The notes: a model not told the origin generated them from the letters alone. A DNA stretch of 64,000 bases from Pseudomonas sp. LB-090624 (GCF_003205205.1 NZ_QJRL01000013.1:82739-146738); one strand, 5' to 3'. Shown: positions 38,770 through 49,447, counted from the first letter of the stretch. A program made the numbers and translations.

Positions 38770-40989
38770 GTGCCCGACGTCATCCTGCGCCTTGCCCTGC
38801 CCTCCCCGCTGCGCCGCCTGTTCGATTACCAGGCCCCGGCGAGCATGGCACGCCAGGCCCTGACCCCGGGCATGCGCATTCGGGTACCCTTCGGCCGTCG
38901 CGAAATGATCGGCGTGCTGGTAGAGGTGTGCGCACAAAGCGATGTGCCCGCCGACAAGCTCAAGCCGGCCAGCGCCCTGCTCGACCCGGTGTCGCCGATC
39001 CCGCCGTCGCTGTTCAAGCTGTGCCTGTGGACCGCGCAGTACTATCAGCACAGCCTGGGTGACACCTTGAGCTGGGCCTTGCCGACGCTGCTGCGCCAGG
39101 GCGAACCCGCCGAAATGCGCCAGGAACGCTTCTGGCGCATGGCCCCCGATGCCCGCCTGGACGACCCGCGCATCGCCCGCGCGCCGCGCCAGCGCGACGC
39201 CCTCAAGACCCTGGCCCAGCACCCGCACGGCGTGGCCCACAGCCTGCTGGCCAAGCTCAACTTGAACAAGGACAGCCTTGACCTGCTGCTGGCCAAGGAG
39301 CTGGTGCAGATCGAGGTGCGACGCCACCTTCCAGCGCTGCGCCATGAACATTGGCTGGCACAGCCGGAACTGCCGCTCAATGAAGAACAGCGCGATGCCT
39401 TCGACGCCGTGCGCGAGGGCTTTGGCGGTTTCGGTGCGTTCCTGCTGGCCGGTGTCACAGGCAGCGGCAAGACCGAGGTCTACCTGCAACTGATCCGCGA
39501 AACCCTGGAAGCCGGCAAGCAGGCGCTGGTGCTGATCCCGGAGATCAACCTCGGCCCGCAAACCCTGGCGCGCTTCGAGCAGCGCTTCAACGCGCGCATT
39601 GCCCTGGTGCATTCGGCGGTGAACGACCGCGAACGCCTGGATGCCTGGCTGGCAGCGCGGGACGGCGAGGCCGACATCATCATCGGCACCCGCTCGGCAT
39701 TGTTCACGCCAATGAAAAACCCTGGCCTGATCATCATCGACGAAGAACACGACGGCTCGTATAAACAGCAGGAGGGCCTGCGCTACCACGCCCGCGACCT
39801 GGCGCTGGTACGCGCCCACCAGGAGAACATCCCGATCCTGCTCGGCTCGGCCACGCCGTCGCTGGAAACCCTGCACAATGCCCTCACCGGGCGCTACCGC
39901 CTGCTACGCATGAACCAGCGTGCCGGCGGTGCACGCCCGCCGCGCATGCTGCGCCTGGATGTGAAAAGCCTGCCTCTGGACAGCGGCATCAGCGGCCCGC
40001 TGCAGCAAGCGATTCGCCAGACCCTCGAAGCCGGCCAGCAGGTGCTGGTATTCCTCAACCGCCGCGGCTTTGCCCCGACCTTGCTGTGCCACGATTGCGG
40101 CTGGCTGTCGGAATGCCCCCGCTGCGATGCGCGCATGACCGTGCACCAGCGCTCTGGCGTGCTGCGCTGCCACCACTGCGGCTATGACGAACGCTTGCCG
40201 CACCAGTGCCCGCAATGCAACCACGTAGACCTGCGCCCGGTCGGTGCCGGCACCGAGCGCGCCGAAGAACGCCTGAAAGTGCTGTTCCCGGACTACCCGA
40301 TCCTGCGTGTGGACCGCGACAGCACGGCTCGCAAAGACGCCATGCATAACCTGTTCAGCACCATCCAGAAGGGCCAGCCGAGCATTCTTGTCGGCACCCA
40401 GATGCTCGCCAAGGGCCATCACTTCCCCAGAGTGACGCTGGTGGCCATCCTCGATGCAGACGGCGGGCTGTTTTCCGGCGACTTCCGCGCCAGCGAGCGG
40501 ATGGCGCAACTGATCGTGCAGGTGGCCGGACGTGCCGGCCGGGCTGAAGAACCCGGCAAGGTCATCATCCAGACCCACCTGGCCGACCACCCGCTGCTGG
40601 TTCAGCTGACCGAGCAGGGCTACTTCGCCTTCGCCGAGCAAGCCCTGGACGAACGCCGCGCCGCGGGGCTGCCGCCGTACTCGCACCTGGCCCTGCTGCG
40701 CGCCGAGGCCCACAAGCCGGGGCAGGCCGAAGGCTTCCTTGACGAAGCCTGCGCCGCCGCTGAGCGCTTGGTAGCCGAACAACGGCTACCGGGCATCGAA
40801 CTTCTTGGCCCGGTACCGGCTCCCATGGAACGCCGCGCTGGTCGCTTCCGCGCGCAACTGTTGATACAGGCCAATACCCGAGCGCCTTTGCATCGACTGA
40901 TCAGCGCCTGGTTGCTAGTGTTGGAGCAGCTGCCGAGCGGGCGTCAGGTTCGCTGGTCGCTGGATGTCGACCCGGTAGACCTTTATTGA
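38770..40989 (+). CDS. priA: Primosomal replication helicase PriA
   Basis: The 739-residue protein restarts stalled replication forks. It has the 3'-DNA-end-binding N domain, a superfamily 2 helicase core with Walker [16 protein letters not shown] and DEEH in [15 protein letters not shown], and the zinc region with eight cysteines ([30 protein letters not shown]). The start is a GTG at 38770, giving [14 protein letters not shown]; no ATG is nearby. It precedes argS on the same strand with 187 bp between them. Confidence 0.96.
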   Translation: MPDVILRLALPSPLRRLFDYQAPASMARQALTPGMRIRVPFGRREMIGVLVEVCAQSDVPADKLKPASALLDPVSPIPPSLFKLCLWTAQYYQHSLGDTLSWALPTLLRQGEPAEMRQERFWRMAPDARLDDPRIARAPRQRDALKTLAQHPHGVAHSLLAKLNLNKDSLDLLLAKELVQIEVRRHLPALRHEHWLAQPELPLNEEQRDAFDAVREGFGGFGAFLLAGVTGSGKTEVYLQLIRETLEAGKQALVLIPEINLGPQTLARFEQRFNARIALVHSAVNDRERLDAWLAARDGEADIIIGTRSALFTPMKNPGLIIIDEEHDGSYKQQEGLRYHARDLALVRAHQENIPILLGSATPSLETLHNALTGRYRLLRMNQRAGGARPPRMLRLDVKSLPLDSGISGPLQQAIRQTLEAGQQVLVFLNRRGFAPTLLCHDCGWLSECPRCDARMTVHQRSGVLRCHHCGYDERLPHQCPQCNHVDLRPVGAGTERAEERLKVLFPDYPILRVDRDSTARKDAMHNLFSTIQKGQPSILVGTQMLAKGHHFPRVTLVAILDADGGLFSGDFRASERMAQLIVQVAGRAGRAEEPGKVIIQTHLADHPLLVQLTEQGYFAFAEQALDERRAAGLPPYSHLALLRAEAHKPGQAEGFLDEACAAAERLVAEQRLPGIELLGPVPAPMERRAGRFRAQLLIQANTRAPLHRLISAWLLVLEQLPSGRQVRWSLDVDPVDLY

Positions 40990-41008
40990 TTTCAGGAAGC
41001 AAATACCT

Positions 41009-41051
41009 CCTGTGGGAGCGGCCTCGCGTCGCGAAACGGCCGCAAAGCGGC
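41009..41051. repeat. REP-like element before argS
   Basis: The segment begins TGTGGGAGCGGCCTCGCG, a common P. putida REP form, and folds through GCGGCC/GGCCGC arms. It lies 20 bp after the priA stop and may act as its transcription end. Confidence 0.65.
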
Positions 41052-41176
41052 ACCGGCATTCTTGAGGCTGGCAAGCCCCAAAGGTTGGCAACCCGCTCCC
41101 AGCCACGGATAATGCCCAGTTTTTCCACCTGCGCATCCAAGCGCTCCACCGCGCTTGCGGTCGAAAAGAGATCCCC

Positions 41177-42913
41177 ATGAAAGACACCATTCGCCAGCTG
41201 ATCCAGCAAGCCCTCACCCAACTCGTCACCGACGGTGTGCTGCCTGATGGGCTGTCGCCGGCGATCCAGGTGGAAAACGCCCGGGACAAGACCCACGGCG
41301 ACTTCGCCAGCAACATCGCCATGATGCTGGCCAAGCCGGCCGGCATGAAGCCGCGCGACCTGGCCGAAAAACTCATCGACGCCCTGCCGGCCAGCGCCGA
41401 CATCAGCAAGGTCGAGATTGCCGGTCCAGGCTTCCTCAACTTCTTCCAGAACACCGACGCCCTGGCTAGCCGCCTGGATGCCGCCCTGGCCGATGCCCAC
41501 CTGGGCGCACGCAAGGCCGGCCCTGCACAAAAGGTGGTGATCGACATGTCGGCACCCAACCTGGCCAAAGAAATGCACGTCGGCCACCTGCGCTCGACCA
41601 TCATTGGTGACAGCGTGGCGCGGGTGCTGGAGTTCCTTGGCGACGACGTCGTCCGCCAGAACCACGTCGGCGATTGGGGCACCCAGTTCGGCATGCTGAT
41701 GGCCTACCTGCAGGAAAACCCGATCACCAGCGACGAGCTGTCGGACCTGGAGAATTTCTACCGCGCCGCCAAGAAACGCTTCGACGAATCGGAAGATTTC
41801 GCCACCCGCGCCCGCGGCCTGGTGGTCAAGCTGCAGGCCGGCGACCCGGACTGCCTGGCCCTGTGGACACGCTTCAAGGACATCTCGCTGTCGCACTGCC
41901 AGAAAACCTACGAGCTGCTCAACGTCAAGCTGACCATGGCCGACGTGATGGGCGAAAGTGCCTACAACGACGACTTGGCCAATGTGGTGGCCGACCTCAA
42001 GGCCAAAGGCCTGCTGGTCGAAGACCAGGGCGCCCAGTGCGTGTTCCTCGACGAGTTCAAGAACAGCGACGGTGACCCGCTGCCAGTGATCGTGCAGAAG
42101 GCCGACGGCGGCTACCTGTATGCCACCACCGACCTGGCTGCCGTGCGCTACCGCAGCAATGTGCTCAAGGCTGACCGTGCCTTGTACTTCGTCGACCAGC
42201 GCCAGGCCCTGCACTTCAACCAGGTGTTCGAAGTGGCCCGCCGCGCAGGCTTCGTCGGCCACCCGATGCAAATGGAACACATGGGCTTCGGCACCATGAA
42301 CGGCGCCGACGGCCGCCCGTTCAAGACCCGTGACGGCGGCACCGTGAAGCTGATCGACCTGCTGACCGAAGCCAAGGAGCGCGCCTACGCGCTGGTCAAG
42401 GAAAAGAACCCGAGCCTGGCCGACGAAGACCTGCGCCACATCGGCGAGGTGGTGGGCATTGGTGCGGTGAAATACGCCGACCTGTCCAAGCACCGCACCA
42501 GCGACTACAGCTTCAACTTCGAACTGATGCTCAACTTCGAGGGCAACACCGCGCCCTACCTGCTGTACGCCTACACCCGTGTGGCCGGCGTGTTCCGCAA
42601 GTTGGGCAAGGGCTTTGACGAAGTCGAGGGCAACATCGTGCTGCAAGCCGCCCACGAGCAGGACCTGGCGGCACGCCTGGCGCAGTTTGGCGAAATCCTT
42701 AACAACGTCGCCGAAAAAGGCACGCCACACGTGCTGTGCAGCTACCTCTACGACCTGGCCGGCCTGTTCTCCAGTTTCTACGAGAACTGCCCGATCCTGG
42801 CTGCCGAAACCCCTTCGCAGCAGCAGAGCCGCCTGCGCCTGGCAGCACTGACCGGCCGCACCCTCAAACAAGGTCTGGAACTGCTCGGCCTGGAAACCCT
42901 GGAGCGCATGTAA
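41177..42913 (+). CDS. argS: Arginyl-tRNA synthetase
   Basis: The 578-residue class I synthetase charges tRNA-Arg. It has the Add1 N-terminal domain, the HIGH-type motif in [20 protein letters not shown], and [14 protein letters not shown] in place of the KMSKS loop, as is usual for ArgRS. The C-terminal DALR anticodon-binding domain ([15 protein letters not shown] onward) follows. GAAAAGAGA precedes the ATG at 41177. Confidence 0.97.
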   Translation: MKDTIRQLIQQALTQLVTDGVLPDGLSPAIQVENARDKTHGDFASNIAMMLAKPAGMKPRDLAEKLIDALPASADISKVEIAGPGFLNFFQNTDALASRLDAALADAHLGARKAGPAQKVVIDMSAPNLAKEMHVGHLRSTIIGDSVARVLEFLGDDVVRQNHVGDWGTQFGMLMAYLQENPITSDELSDLENFYRAAKKRFDESEDFATRARGLVVKLQAGDPDCLALWTRFKDISLSHCQKTYELLNVKLTMADVMGESAYNDDLANVVADLKAKGLLVEDQGAQCVFLDEFKNSDGDPLPVIVQKADGGYLYATTDLAAVRYRSNVLKADRALYFVDQRQALHFNQVFEVARRAGFVGHPMQMEHMGFGTMNGADGRPFKTRDGGTVKLIDLLTEAKERAYALVKEKNPSLADEDLRHIGEVVGIGAVKYADLSKHRTSDYSFNFELMLNFEGNTAPYLLYAYTRVAGVFRKLGKGFDEVEGNIVLQAAHEQDLAARLAQFGEILNNVAEKGTPHVLCSYLYDLAGLFSSFYENCPILAAETPSQQQSRLRLAALTGRTLKQGLELLGLETLERM

Positions 42914-42914
42914 G

Positions 42915-43613
42915 TTGGCTGCCAAGAAAAAACCTGCCCCAAAACGCGGCGCCAGCCGCCAGACGGCGCCGGCCAAGCAGCCGATTCCCGGCTGGGTATG
43001 GCTGGCGGTCGGCCTGACCGTAGGCGCGTTCATCGTATTCCTGATGAAACTTGAACCTGGCGGCGATGACATCAAGCGCGCCAAGCCCGAGCAGCAGAAG
43101 GCGGAGAAAGTAGCCGAAGCCGGCAAGCCGGCGCAGGCCACCCCGCAGCAGCCGGTGAAGCCAAAGTACGACTTCTACACCCTGCTGCCGGAGTCCGAGG
43201 TGATCGTGCCGCCAGAGGCCGTGCCCGAAAAAACGCCACCAGTACCGGCCCAGCCGGTAACCCCGGTGACCCCGGCCGAAGCGGCGAAAATCGATACCGC
43301 GCGTGCCCAGGCCGCGCTACTCGGCCAGACCCCGCCACCGGCACCACCGGTCATCAAACCGGCTGCAACGACCCAGTACTTCCTGCAGGCCGGTTCGTTC
43401 CGCAAGCAGGCCGATGCCGACAAGGTACGCGCACAGATCATCCTCCTGGGCCAGTCGGTGAAGGTGGAATCGGGCACGGTCAAGGAAGAAACCTGGTACC
43501 GCGTGCTCGTCGGCCCGTTCAGTAACCGTGAACAGCTGACCGGGGCGCAGAAGCAACTGGCCGGGGCTGGTTTTGGCAACCTGCTGCTGCAACAACGCCA
43601 GACCCGCCAGTAA
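42915..43613 (+). CDS. FtsN-like SPOR-domain protein
   Basis: The 232-residue product has a basic cytoplasmic tail (AAKKKPAPKRGASRQ), one membrane helix (about 25-45, GWVWLAVGLTVGAFIVFLM), a Pro/Glu-rich periplasmic linker and a C-terminal SPOR domain (about 152-230, YFLQAGSFRKQADADKVRAQ, WYRVLVGPFSNREQLTGAQ). The layout and position after argS match FtsN-type division proteins that bind septal glycan strands. The start is TTG at 42915, 1 bp after the argS stop, so it depends on coupling to argS. The essential N-terminal motif of E. coli FtsN is not obvious. Confidence 0.88.
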   Translation: MAAKKKPAPKRGASRQTAPAKQPIPGWVWLAVGLTVGAFIVFLMKLEPGGDDIKRAKPEQQKAEKVAEAGKPAQATPQQPVKPKYDFYTLLPESEVIVPPEAVPEKTPPVPAQPVTPVTPAEAAKIDTARAQAALLGQTPPPAPPVIKPAATTQYFLQAGSFRKQADADKVRAQIILLGQSVKVESGTVKEETWYRVLVGPFSNREQLTGAQKQLAGAGFGNLLLQQRQTRQ

Positions 43614-43638
43614 CCGCCCGCGGGTAACCTGAACATCT

Positions 43639-43664
43639 GCAGGCGCAGCCTTGCGCTGCCCTGC
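43639..43664. terminator. Hairpin between convergent SPOR and TM2 genes
   Basis: GCAGG/CCTGC and GCAGC/GCTGC make a 10-bp stem with one bulged base and a 5-nt loop. It lies in the 65-bp gap between the two convergent genes. There is no T tract, so its terminator role is uncertain. Confidence 0.45.
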
Positions 43665-43678
43665 ACCCCATAAACGCC

Positions 43679-44098
43679 TCAACCCCGCCCTGCGTTCCGC
43701 TCGGAAACCTGGCCGTTCAGCGTCCAGAAGTCGTACAGCACGCCCACCAGGAACAGCCCGCCGGTAAAGAAGTAGATGATCGCGGTCACCCACTTGCCCT
43801 GATACAGCCGGTGCAGACCAAAAACCCCTAGGAAGGTCAGTAGTATCCAGGCGATGTTGTAGTCGATGCGCCCCGACTGGAACCTCAGGTCGGCTTCACG
43901 GTCCATGGACGGGATCAGAAACAGGTCGATCAGCCAACCGATGCCCAGTAGCCCGAAGGTGAAGAACCAGATGGTCCCCGTTACCGGCTTGCCGTAATAG
44001 AAACGATGCGACCCGGTGAAGCCGAAAATCCACAGCAGGTAACCGATGGTCTTGCTGTGCGTGTCGTGGAATGGCGTTCCCTGTTGATAACTGTTCAT
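43679..44098 (-). CDS. TM2-domain membrane protein
   Basis: The 139-residue product has two copies of the TM2 unit, each with a Gly-x-His/Arg motif: FGFTGSHRFYYGKPVTG with its helices near residues 17-62, and LGVFGLHRLYQGKWVTA near 84-128. The TM2 fold is widespread and has no agreed function in bacteria; a role in membrane signalling is only suggested by distant eukaryotic relatives. It is divergent from the NlpC/P60 gene across a 166-bp AT-rich gap that contains TATAAA at 44218-44223. Confidence 0.85.
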   Translation of the reverse strand: MNSYQQGTPFHDTHSKTIGYLLWIFGFTGSHRFYYGKPVTGTIWFFTFGLLGIGWLIDLFLIPSMDREADLRFQSGRIDYNIAWILLTFLGVFGLHRLYQGKWVTAIIYFFTGGLFLVGVLYDFWTLNGQVSERNAGRG

Positions 44099-44264
44099 TC
44101 ATAGCCCTCGTGGGTTATCCGAAAATTTTCTAAAAAAAAATGTGACTTTCTCGTCGCAGGCCGACGTACGGCAGCTAGGCAATCGACCAACGGATCAAAG
44201 ATTGATCAAAAAGCTGTTATAAAGTTGCGCGCCCAACACATAACTATTCATAAGAGCTTCATCT

Positions 44265-44894
44265 ATGCCGCCTTTATTCAAGACATGGCTGACCCTCTGC
44301 CTATTATTGCCCCTGGCCGCCCACGCCACCAATCGTGAGCAACGTCTTCCCAATGGTTTCACCGGCTATACCACCAATGCTTCGGTGAAACACGCACCGG
44401 CCAAGCACGCCCCGCTGCGCGCTCGTCCGGCGAATGCCGCCAGCAGCCGCAGCGGCATGCCGGTTGCCGCCATGTCGCCCAAGCAGAGCAGCGATGTGCT
44501 CAGCCGTGCGGTGAATGTGCTTGGCACTCCCTATGTTTGGGGTGGCAGCAGCCCGAAAAAAGGCTTCGATTGCAGCGGGCTGGTCAAGTACGCATTCAAT
44601 GACGTTGCCGACGTTGACCTGCCACGCACCTCGAACGCCATGGCCCAGGGCCACGGCGTGAAGGTGGCAAAAGGTGACCTGAAGCCGGGTGACCTGATCT
44701 TCTTCAATATCAAGAGCCGCCGGGTCAATCACGTAGCCATCTACCTGGGCAACGACCGCTTCATCCACGCTCCACGCCGTGGCAAGCGCGTGAGCATCGA
44801 TACCTTGAGCAAGCCTTACTGGCAGAAGCACTACGTGGTGGCCAAACGGGTGCTGCCGAAAGAGCAGCAACAGCTGAATCTGGCCAAGCGCTAA
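44265..44894 (+). CDS. NlpC/P60 cysteine peptidase (peptidoglycan hydrolase)
   Basis: The 209-residue product has a signal peptide (MPPLFKTWLTLCLLLPLAAHA), a basic low-complexity linker (about 22-75) and an NlpC/P60 domain (about 80-195). The catalytic triad is visible: Cys in FDCSGLVKYAF, His in VNHVAIYLGNDRF and His in FIHAPRRGKRVS. Related enzymes cut the D-Glu-DAP bond of stem peptides. A perfect palindrome AAAAGGTC-A-GACCTTTT (44894-44910) follows the stop and may end transcription. Confidence 0.93.
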   Translation: MPPLFKTWLTLCLLLPLAAHATNREQRLPNGFTGYTTNASVKHAPAKHAPLRARPANAASSRSGMPVAAMSPKQSSDVLSRAVNVLGTPYVWGGSSPKKGFDCSGLVKYAFNDVADVDLPRTSNAMAQGHGVKVAKGDLKPGDLIFFNIKSRRVNHVAIYLGNDRFIHAPRRGKRVSIDTLSKPYWQKHYVVAKRVLPKEQQQLNLAKR

Positions 44895-44962
44895 AAAGGT
44901 CAGACCTTTTCCCAGGCAAGCCCGCTGCCACCGCCAGCACAGCCTTTAAAACCTGTGCCGTA

Positions 44963-44990
44963 CCTGTGGGAGCGGGCTTGCCCGCGAAGG
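44963..44990. repeat. P. putida-type REP sequence
   Basis: The segment CCTGTGGGAGCGGGCTTGCC plus CGCGAAGG is a canonical REP of the P. putida group. It stands between the convergent NlpC/P60 gene and pilT. Confidence 0.8.
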
Positions 44991-44994
44991 GGCC

Positions 44995-46002
44995 TCAACA
45001 GGCACTATGCCCTCTGATCAGTCCGCTCTCCTTCAGCCCCCGCATCGCCCCCTCCATCGTCCGCATCCCTTGCGCTGCACCCGCCTGCATCACCGAGCAC
45101 AACTGCGCCATCCGCCCCTCCCGGAGCAGGTTTCGCACTGCCGGCGTCGCCACCAGCACTTCCCGCGCCGCAACCCGGCCACCGCCCACACGCCTGACTA
45201 GCACCTGCGCCACCACCATCTGCAACGACTCGGCCAGCATGGCCCGTACCAACCCCTTTTCCTCGGCAGCAAACACCTCTACCAGCCGGTCGATGCTGCT
45301 GGCCGCCGAACGGGCATGCACGGTCGCCAGCACCAGGTGCCCAGTCTCGGCTGCACGCAAGGCCAGGCGAATGGTTTCAAGGTCGCGCAACTCGCCAATC
45401 ATGATCACATCCGGATCCTGGCGCAGCGCACTGCGCAGACCCTGAGCGAAGCCACTGCTATGGCGACCGATCTCACGCTGATTGACCAGGCTCCGCTGGC
45501 TGCTGTGGATAACTTCGACAGGGTCTTCCAGGGTAATGATGTGCAGCGCCCGCACCCGATTGAGCTGGTCGAGCAGTGTCGCCAGCGTGCTGGACTTGCC
45601 ACTGCCGGTGGGGCCACCGACCAGGATCATGCCATTTTGATACTGCGCAATAGCTTGAAACACATCCACCAGATCAAGCTCCTCCAGCGTAGCGATACGC
45701 CCCGGGATCAGGCGGAAGGTGGCCGCAGGCCCATTCAACTGGCGAAACAGGTTGACGCGAAAGCGCCCGAGTACAGGCAACTCCAGCGCCATGTCCAGTT
45801 CATCGCCCTGTGCCCACTGCGTGCGCCGCTCATCATCGAGCAGGTCAGCCATGGCCTCGATCAAGTTATCTGCCCCCACGGGCGGCGAATTCATGCGCTG
45901 CAACTCACCATCCACGCGCTGCATCGGTATCTGGCCCGCCGCCAGGTGCAGGTCCGAAGCCCCCGCCTCCATGGCCCGGGCCAACAGGTCGGTCACTTCC
46001 AT
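44995..46002 (-). CDS. pilT: Twitching-motility ATPase PilT
   Basis: The 335-residue protein is a type IV pilus retraction ATPase. It shows MEVTDLLARAMEAGASDLHL at the N terminus, Walker A GGPTGSGKSSTLATLL, the Asp box ITLEDPVEVIH, Walker B SALRQDPDVIMIGELRD and the His box LVLATVHARSA. A typical AIRNLIRE-like C-terminal motif is present as AVRNLLREG. I chose the ATG at 46002 (MEVTD). It is divergent from yggS, the usual position in Pseudomonas. Its partner PilB is not here; the pilM-Q set lies 11 kb away. Confidence 0.94.
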   Translation of the reverse strand: MEVTDLLARAMEAGASDLHLAAGQIPMQRVDGELQRMNSPPVGADNLIEAMADLLDDERRTQWAQGDELDMALELPVLGRFRVNLFRQLNGPAATFRLIPGRIATLEELDLVDVFQAIAQYQNGMILVGGPTGSGKSSTLATLLDQLNRVRALHIITLEDPVEVIHSSQRSLVNQREIGRHSSGFAQGLRSALRQDPDVIMIGELRDLETIRLALRAAETGHLVLATVHARSAASSIDRLVEVFAAEEKGLVRAMLAESLQMVVAQVLVRRVGGGRVAAREVLVATPAVRNLLREGRMAQLCSVMQAGAAQGMRTMEGAMRGLKESGLIRGHSAC

Positions 46003-46067
46003 GAGACTCCCCAAAGGCCGTCAAGCAGGTAGAATGCCGCAAACCCTAAAGCCGCCGGCATTCATCC

Positions 46068-46754
46068 ATGTCCACCCTAGCAGACAACCTTTCCGCGATT
46101 TCTGCCCGTATCGCCAGTGCTGCCCAGGCAGCCGGGCGTGCGCCGGCCAGCGTTCAGTTGCTGGCCGTGAGCAAAACCAAGCCCGCCGCCGCGATCCGCG
46201 AGATCCACGCGGCTGGCGTGCGCGATTTCGGGGAAAACTACCTACAGGAAGCACTGACAAAGCAGCAGGAACTCGGCGACCTGCCCTTGATCTGGCACTT
46301 CATCGGCCCCATTCAGTCGAACAAGACCAAAGCCATTGCTGAGCATTTCGACTGGGTACATTCCGTGGACCGCCTGAAAATCGCCCAACGCTTGTCGGAA
46401 CAGCGCCCTGCCGGGCTGGGGCCGCTGAACATCTGCCTGCAGGTGAATGTCAGTGGCGAGGACAGCAAATCCGGTTGTGCTCCCGCCGACTTGCCAGCCC
46501 TGGCCAAGGCTGTCGCGGCACTGCCTAACCTGCGCCTGCGCGGCTTGATGGCCATTCCCGAACCCACAGATGACCGCGCCGCCCAGCAGGCAGCCTTCGC
46601 CAGTTTGCGCACCTTGCAAGAGGGCCTGGACCTGGGCCTGGATACCCTGTCCATGGGCATGAGCCACGACCTCGAAGCGGCGATTGCGCAGGGTGCGACC
46701 TGGGTACGTATCGGTACCGCCCTGTTCGGTGCCCGCGACTACGGCCCTAACTGA
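46068..46754 (+). CDS. yggS: PLP homeostasis protein YggS (PLPBP)
   Basis: The 228-residue product is a single-domain TIM-barrel protein that binds pyridoxal phosphate without known catalysis and keeps vitamin B6 and amino-acid pools balanced. The PLP lysine lies in LLAVSKTKPAAAIREI, and FGENYLQEALTKQ and SMGMSHDLEAAIAQGATWVRIGTALFG (read SMGMSHDLEAAI, VRIGTALFG) are the family phosphate-binding motifs. It begins the plus-strand string that ends with the DUF3392 gene; proC follows after 38 bp. Confidence 0.95.
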   Translation: MSTLADNLSAISARIASAAQAAGRAPASVQLLAVSKTKPAAAIREIHAAGVRDFGENYLQEALTKQQELGDLPLIWHFIGPIQSNKTKAIAEHFDWVHSVDRLKIAQRLSEQRPAGLGPLNICLQVNVSGEDSKSGCAPADLPALAKAVAALPNLRLRGLMAIPEPTDDRAAQQAAFASLRTLQEGLDLGLDTLSMGMSHDLEAAIAQGATWVRIGTALFGARDYGPN

Positions 46755-46792
46755 TTGCATGCTTAACTCACTCTTCCCCACAAGGACCTGAC

Positions 46793-47611
46793 ATGAGCAA
46801 GACTCGTATTGCGTTTATCGGCGCCGGCAACATGGCCGCCAGCCTGATCGGTGGTCTGCGTGCCCAAGGCCTGGAAGCTTCGCAGATCCGCGCCAGCGAC
46901 CCGGGCGCCGAGACCCGCTCGCGCATCCAGGCCGAGCATGGCATCGAAGCCTTCGAGAACAATGCCCAGGCCATCGACGGCGCCGACGTAATCGTGCTGG
47001 CGGTCAAGCCGCAGGTCATGAAAGCGGTGTGCCAGGCCCTGCAACCCAACCTGCAGGACGGTCAGCTGATCGTGTCCATTGCCGCCGGCATCACCTGCGC
47101 CAGCTTGCAAAGCTGGGTAGGCGCCCGCCCGGTGGTGCGCTGCATGCCAAACACCCCCGCCCTGCTGCGCCAGGGTGTGAGCGGCCTGTATGCCACCGCC
47201 GAGGTATCTGGCGAACAGCGCCAGCAAGCCGAGCAACTGCTGTCGGCCGTGGGCACCGCCCTGTGGCTGGAGCAAGAACAGCAACTGGACGCCGTGACTG
47301 CGGTGTCCGGCAGCGGCCCGGCGTACTTCTTCCTGCTGATCGAGGCCATGACCGCAGCCGGCGAAAAACTCGGCCTGCCACGCGAGACCGCCTCCCAGCT
47401 GACCTTGCAGACCGCCTTGGGCGCGGCGCACATGGCCGTTGCCAGCGATGTCGATGCTGCCGAACTGCGCCGCCGCGTCACCTCGCCCGCCGGCACCACC
47501 GAAGCGGCAATCAAGTCGTTCCAGGCCAGCGGCTTCGAAGCCATTGTCGAGCAGGCGCTGCAGGCTGCGGCCACGCGTTCCGCCGAGCTGGCCGAACAAC
47601 TGGGCAAATAA
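46793..47611 (+). CDS. proC: Pyrroline-5-carboxylate reductase
   Basis: The 272-residue enzyme makes proline from pyrroline-5-carboxylate with NAD(P)H. The Rossmann motif IAFIGAGNMAASLIGGL and the C-terminal signature VTAVSGSGPAYFFLLIEAM and RRRVTSPAGTTEAAI are present. AAGGACC precedes the ATG. It stands between yggS and yggT, as in many proteobacteria. Confidence 0.97.
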   Translation: MSKTRIAFIGAGNMAASLIGGLRAQGLEASQIRASDPGAETRSRIQAEHGIEAFENNAQAIDGADVIVLAVKPQVMKAVCQALQPNLQDGQLIVSIAAGITCASLQSWVGARPVVRCMPNTPALLRQGVSGLYATAEVSGEQRQQAEQLLSAVGTALWLEQEQQLDAVTAVSGSGPAYFFLLIEAMTAAGEKLGLPRETASQLTLQTALGAAHMAVASDVDAAELRRRVTSPAGTTEAAIKSFQASGFEAIVEQALQAAATRSAELAEQLGK

Positions 47612-47621
47612 GGAGTTTTAG

Positions 47622-48212
47622 ATGAATGCACTGTCCGGCGCCGCGATCTTCGTGGTGCAAACCCTGGTCAGCCTGTACCTGGTGATCGTCCTGCTGCGCT
47701 TTGTGCTGCAACTGGTCAAGGCCAACTTCTACAACCCGCTGTGCCAGTTCGCCGTCCGCGCCACGCAGCCGCTGCTCAAGCCGATCCGCCGTATCATCCC
47801 CAGCATTGGCGGCCTGGACACCTCGTCGCTGCTGCTGTCGGTACTGATCCAGGCGCTGCTGATGGCCTTCGTGCTGATGGTCACCTATGGCACCTTCGGC
47901 GACGTCCTGCACCTGCTGATGTGGGCCATCATCGGTATCACCTCGCTGTTCCTCAAGATCTTCTGGGTGGCCATGATCGTCATGGTGATCGTCTCCTGGG
48001 TTGCGCCCAACAGCCACAACCCGGCTGCCGAGCTGGCCTACCAGATCAGCGAACCCGTGCTGGCACCGTTCCGCCGCATCGTGCCCAACCTGGGCGGCAT
48101 GGATATTTCGCCGATCTTCGCCTTCCTCGCGATCCAGGTGATCCAGTCGTTCGTCATGCCACCGCTGGCCGCCTACGCCGGCATGCCACAAGAGCTGTGG
48201 CGGATGATCTGA
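47622..48212 (+). CDS. yggT: YggT family membrane protein
   Basis: The 196-residue product has two YGGT repeats, each with two membrane helices and a conserved basic loop: NPLCQFAVRATQPLLKPIRRIIP in the first and ISEPVLAPFRRIVPNLGGMD in the second. The family is linked to osmotic adaptation and to cell-envelope or division functions in other bacteria, without a defined activity. AAGGAG lies 6-11 nt before the ATG. It is 10 bp after proC. Confidence 0.92.
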   Translation: MNALSGAAIFVVQTLVSLYLVIVLLRFVLQLVKANFYNPLCQFAVRATQPLLKPIRRIIPSIGGLDTSSLLLSVLIQALLMAFVLMVTYGTFGDVLHLLMWAIIGITSLFLKIFWVAMIVMVIVSWVAPNSHNPAAELAYQISEPVLAPFRRIVPNLGGMDISPIFAFLAIQVIQSFVMPPLAAYAGMPQELWRMI

Positions 48213-48221
48213 CCCCGCTTG

Positions 48222-48255
48222 CCCCCAGCCGCAAGCCTTTGCTTGCCGCTGGGGG
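48222..48255 (+). terminator. Strong hairpin between yggT and metX
   Basis: CCCCCAGC/GCTGGGGG continue after a C-C mismatch into GCAAGC/GCTTGC with a 4-nt loop. The T tract after it is weak (TAGCGCTCTTT). It probably ends or weakens yggS-yggT transcription 45 bp before metX. Confidence 0.7.
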
Positions 48256-48300
48256 TAGCGCTCTTTAGACTTACGCCTCCGTCAAGCGTGAGCAGGGTCG

Positions 48301-49440
48301 ATGTCCACTGTCTTTCCCGAAGATTCCGTCGGTCTGGTAGTACCGCAAACCGCCCGGTTCGATGAACCGCTGGCTTTGGCCTGTGGCCGCTCCCTGGCCG
48401 GCTACGAGCTGGTCTACGAGACCTACGGCACCCTGAATGCCAGCGCGAGCAATGCCGTGCTGATCTGCCATGCCCTGTCCGGCCACCACCATGCCGCTGG
48501 CTACCATGCCGCCACGGACCGTAAGCCGGGCTGGTGGGACAGCTGCATCGGCCCCGGCAAACCGATCGATACCAACCGCTTCTTCGTGGTCAGCCTGAAC
48601 AACCTCGGCGGCTGCAACGGCAGCACCGGGCCCAGCAGTGTCAACCCGGCCACCGGTAAACCGTATGGCGCCGAGTTCCCGGTATTGACCGTGGAGGATT
48701 GGGTGCACAGCCAGGCACGGCTCGCCGACCGCCTGGGCATCCAGCAGTGGGCAGCTATCGTCGGCGGCAGCCTGGGTGGCATGCAGGCACTGCAATGGAC
48801 CATGACCTACCCCGACCGCGTACGCCACTGCGTCGACATCGCCTCGGCACCCAAGCTGTCGGCGCAGAACATCGCCTTCAACGAAGTGGCGCGCCAGGCC
48901 ATCCTCACCGACCCTGAATTCCATGGAGGCTCGTTCCAGGATCAGGGCGTGATTCCCAAACGCGGCCTGATGCTGGCGCGCATGGTCGGCCACATCACCT
49001 ACCTGTCCGATGATTCGATGGGTGAAAAATTCGGCCGTGAGCTGAAGAGCGACAAGCTCAACTACGACTTCCATAGCGTCGAGTTCCAGGTCGAAAGCTA
49101 CCTGCGCTATCAGGGCGAGGAGTTTTCCGGCCGTTTCGATGCCAACACCTACCTGCTGATGACCAAGGCGCTGGACTACTTCGACCCGGCTGCCGCCCAA
49201 GGCGGCGACCTGGCAGCCACCCTGGCAGGGGTCAAGGCAGACTACTGCATCATGTCGTTCACCACCGACTGGCGCTTCTCCCCGGCCCGTTCGCGGGAGA
49301 TCGTCGACGCCCTGATGGCGGCGCGCAAGAACGTCTGCTACCTGGAGATCGACTCGCCGTACGGCCACGATGCCTTCCTGATCCCCACACCTCGCTACAT
49401 GCAGGGTTTCTCGAACTACATGAACCGCATTGCCATCTGA
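48301..49440 (+). CDS. metX: Homoserine O-acyltransferase MetX
   Basis: The 379-residue alpha/beta hydrolase-fold enzyme acylates homoserine in methionine synthesis. The nucleophile Ser lies in [16 protein letters not shown], the Asp in [10 protein letters not shown] and the His in [11 protein letters not shown]. Other conserved segments are [10 protein letters not shown] and [12 protein letters not shown]. In P. putida relatives MetX of this type uses succinyl-CoA (MetXS), but acyl specificity cannot be read reliably here. metW follows after 7 bp, the usual pair. Confidence 0.95.
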   Translation: MSTVFPEDSVGLVVPQTARFDEPLALACGRSLAGYELVYETYGTLNASASNAVLICHALSGHHHAAGYHAATDRKPGWWDSCIGPGKPIDTNRFFVVSLNNLGGCNGSTGPSSVNPATGKPYGAEFPVLTVEDWVHSQARLADRLGIQQWAAIVGGSLGGMQALQWTMTYPDRVRHCVDIASAPKLSAQNIAFNEVARQAILTDPEFHGGSFQDQGVIPKRGLMLARMVGHITYLSDDSMGEKFGRELKSDKLNYDFHSVEFQVESYLRYQGEEFSGRFDANTYLLMTKALDYFDPAAAQGGDLAATLAGVKADYCIMSFTTDWRFSPARSREIVDALMAARKNVCYLEIDSPYGHDAFLIPTPRYMQGFSNYMNRIAI

Positions 49441-49447
49441 GGACAGC

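Noticed and set aside
40901..43141. A 746-codon minus-strand frame opposite argS and its flanks
   Set aside because: It spans two genes and an intergenic REP and has no motifs; argS on the other strand is unmistakable.
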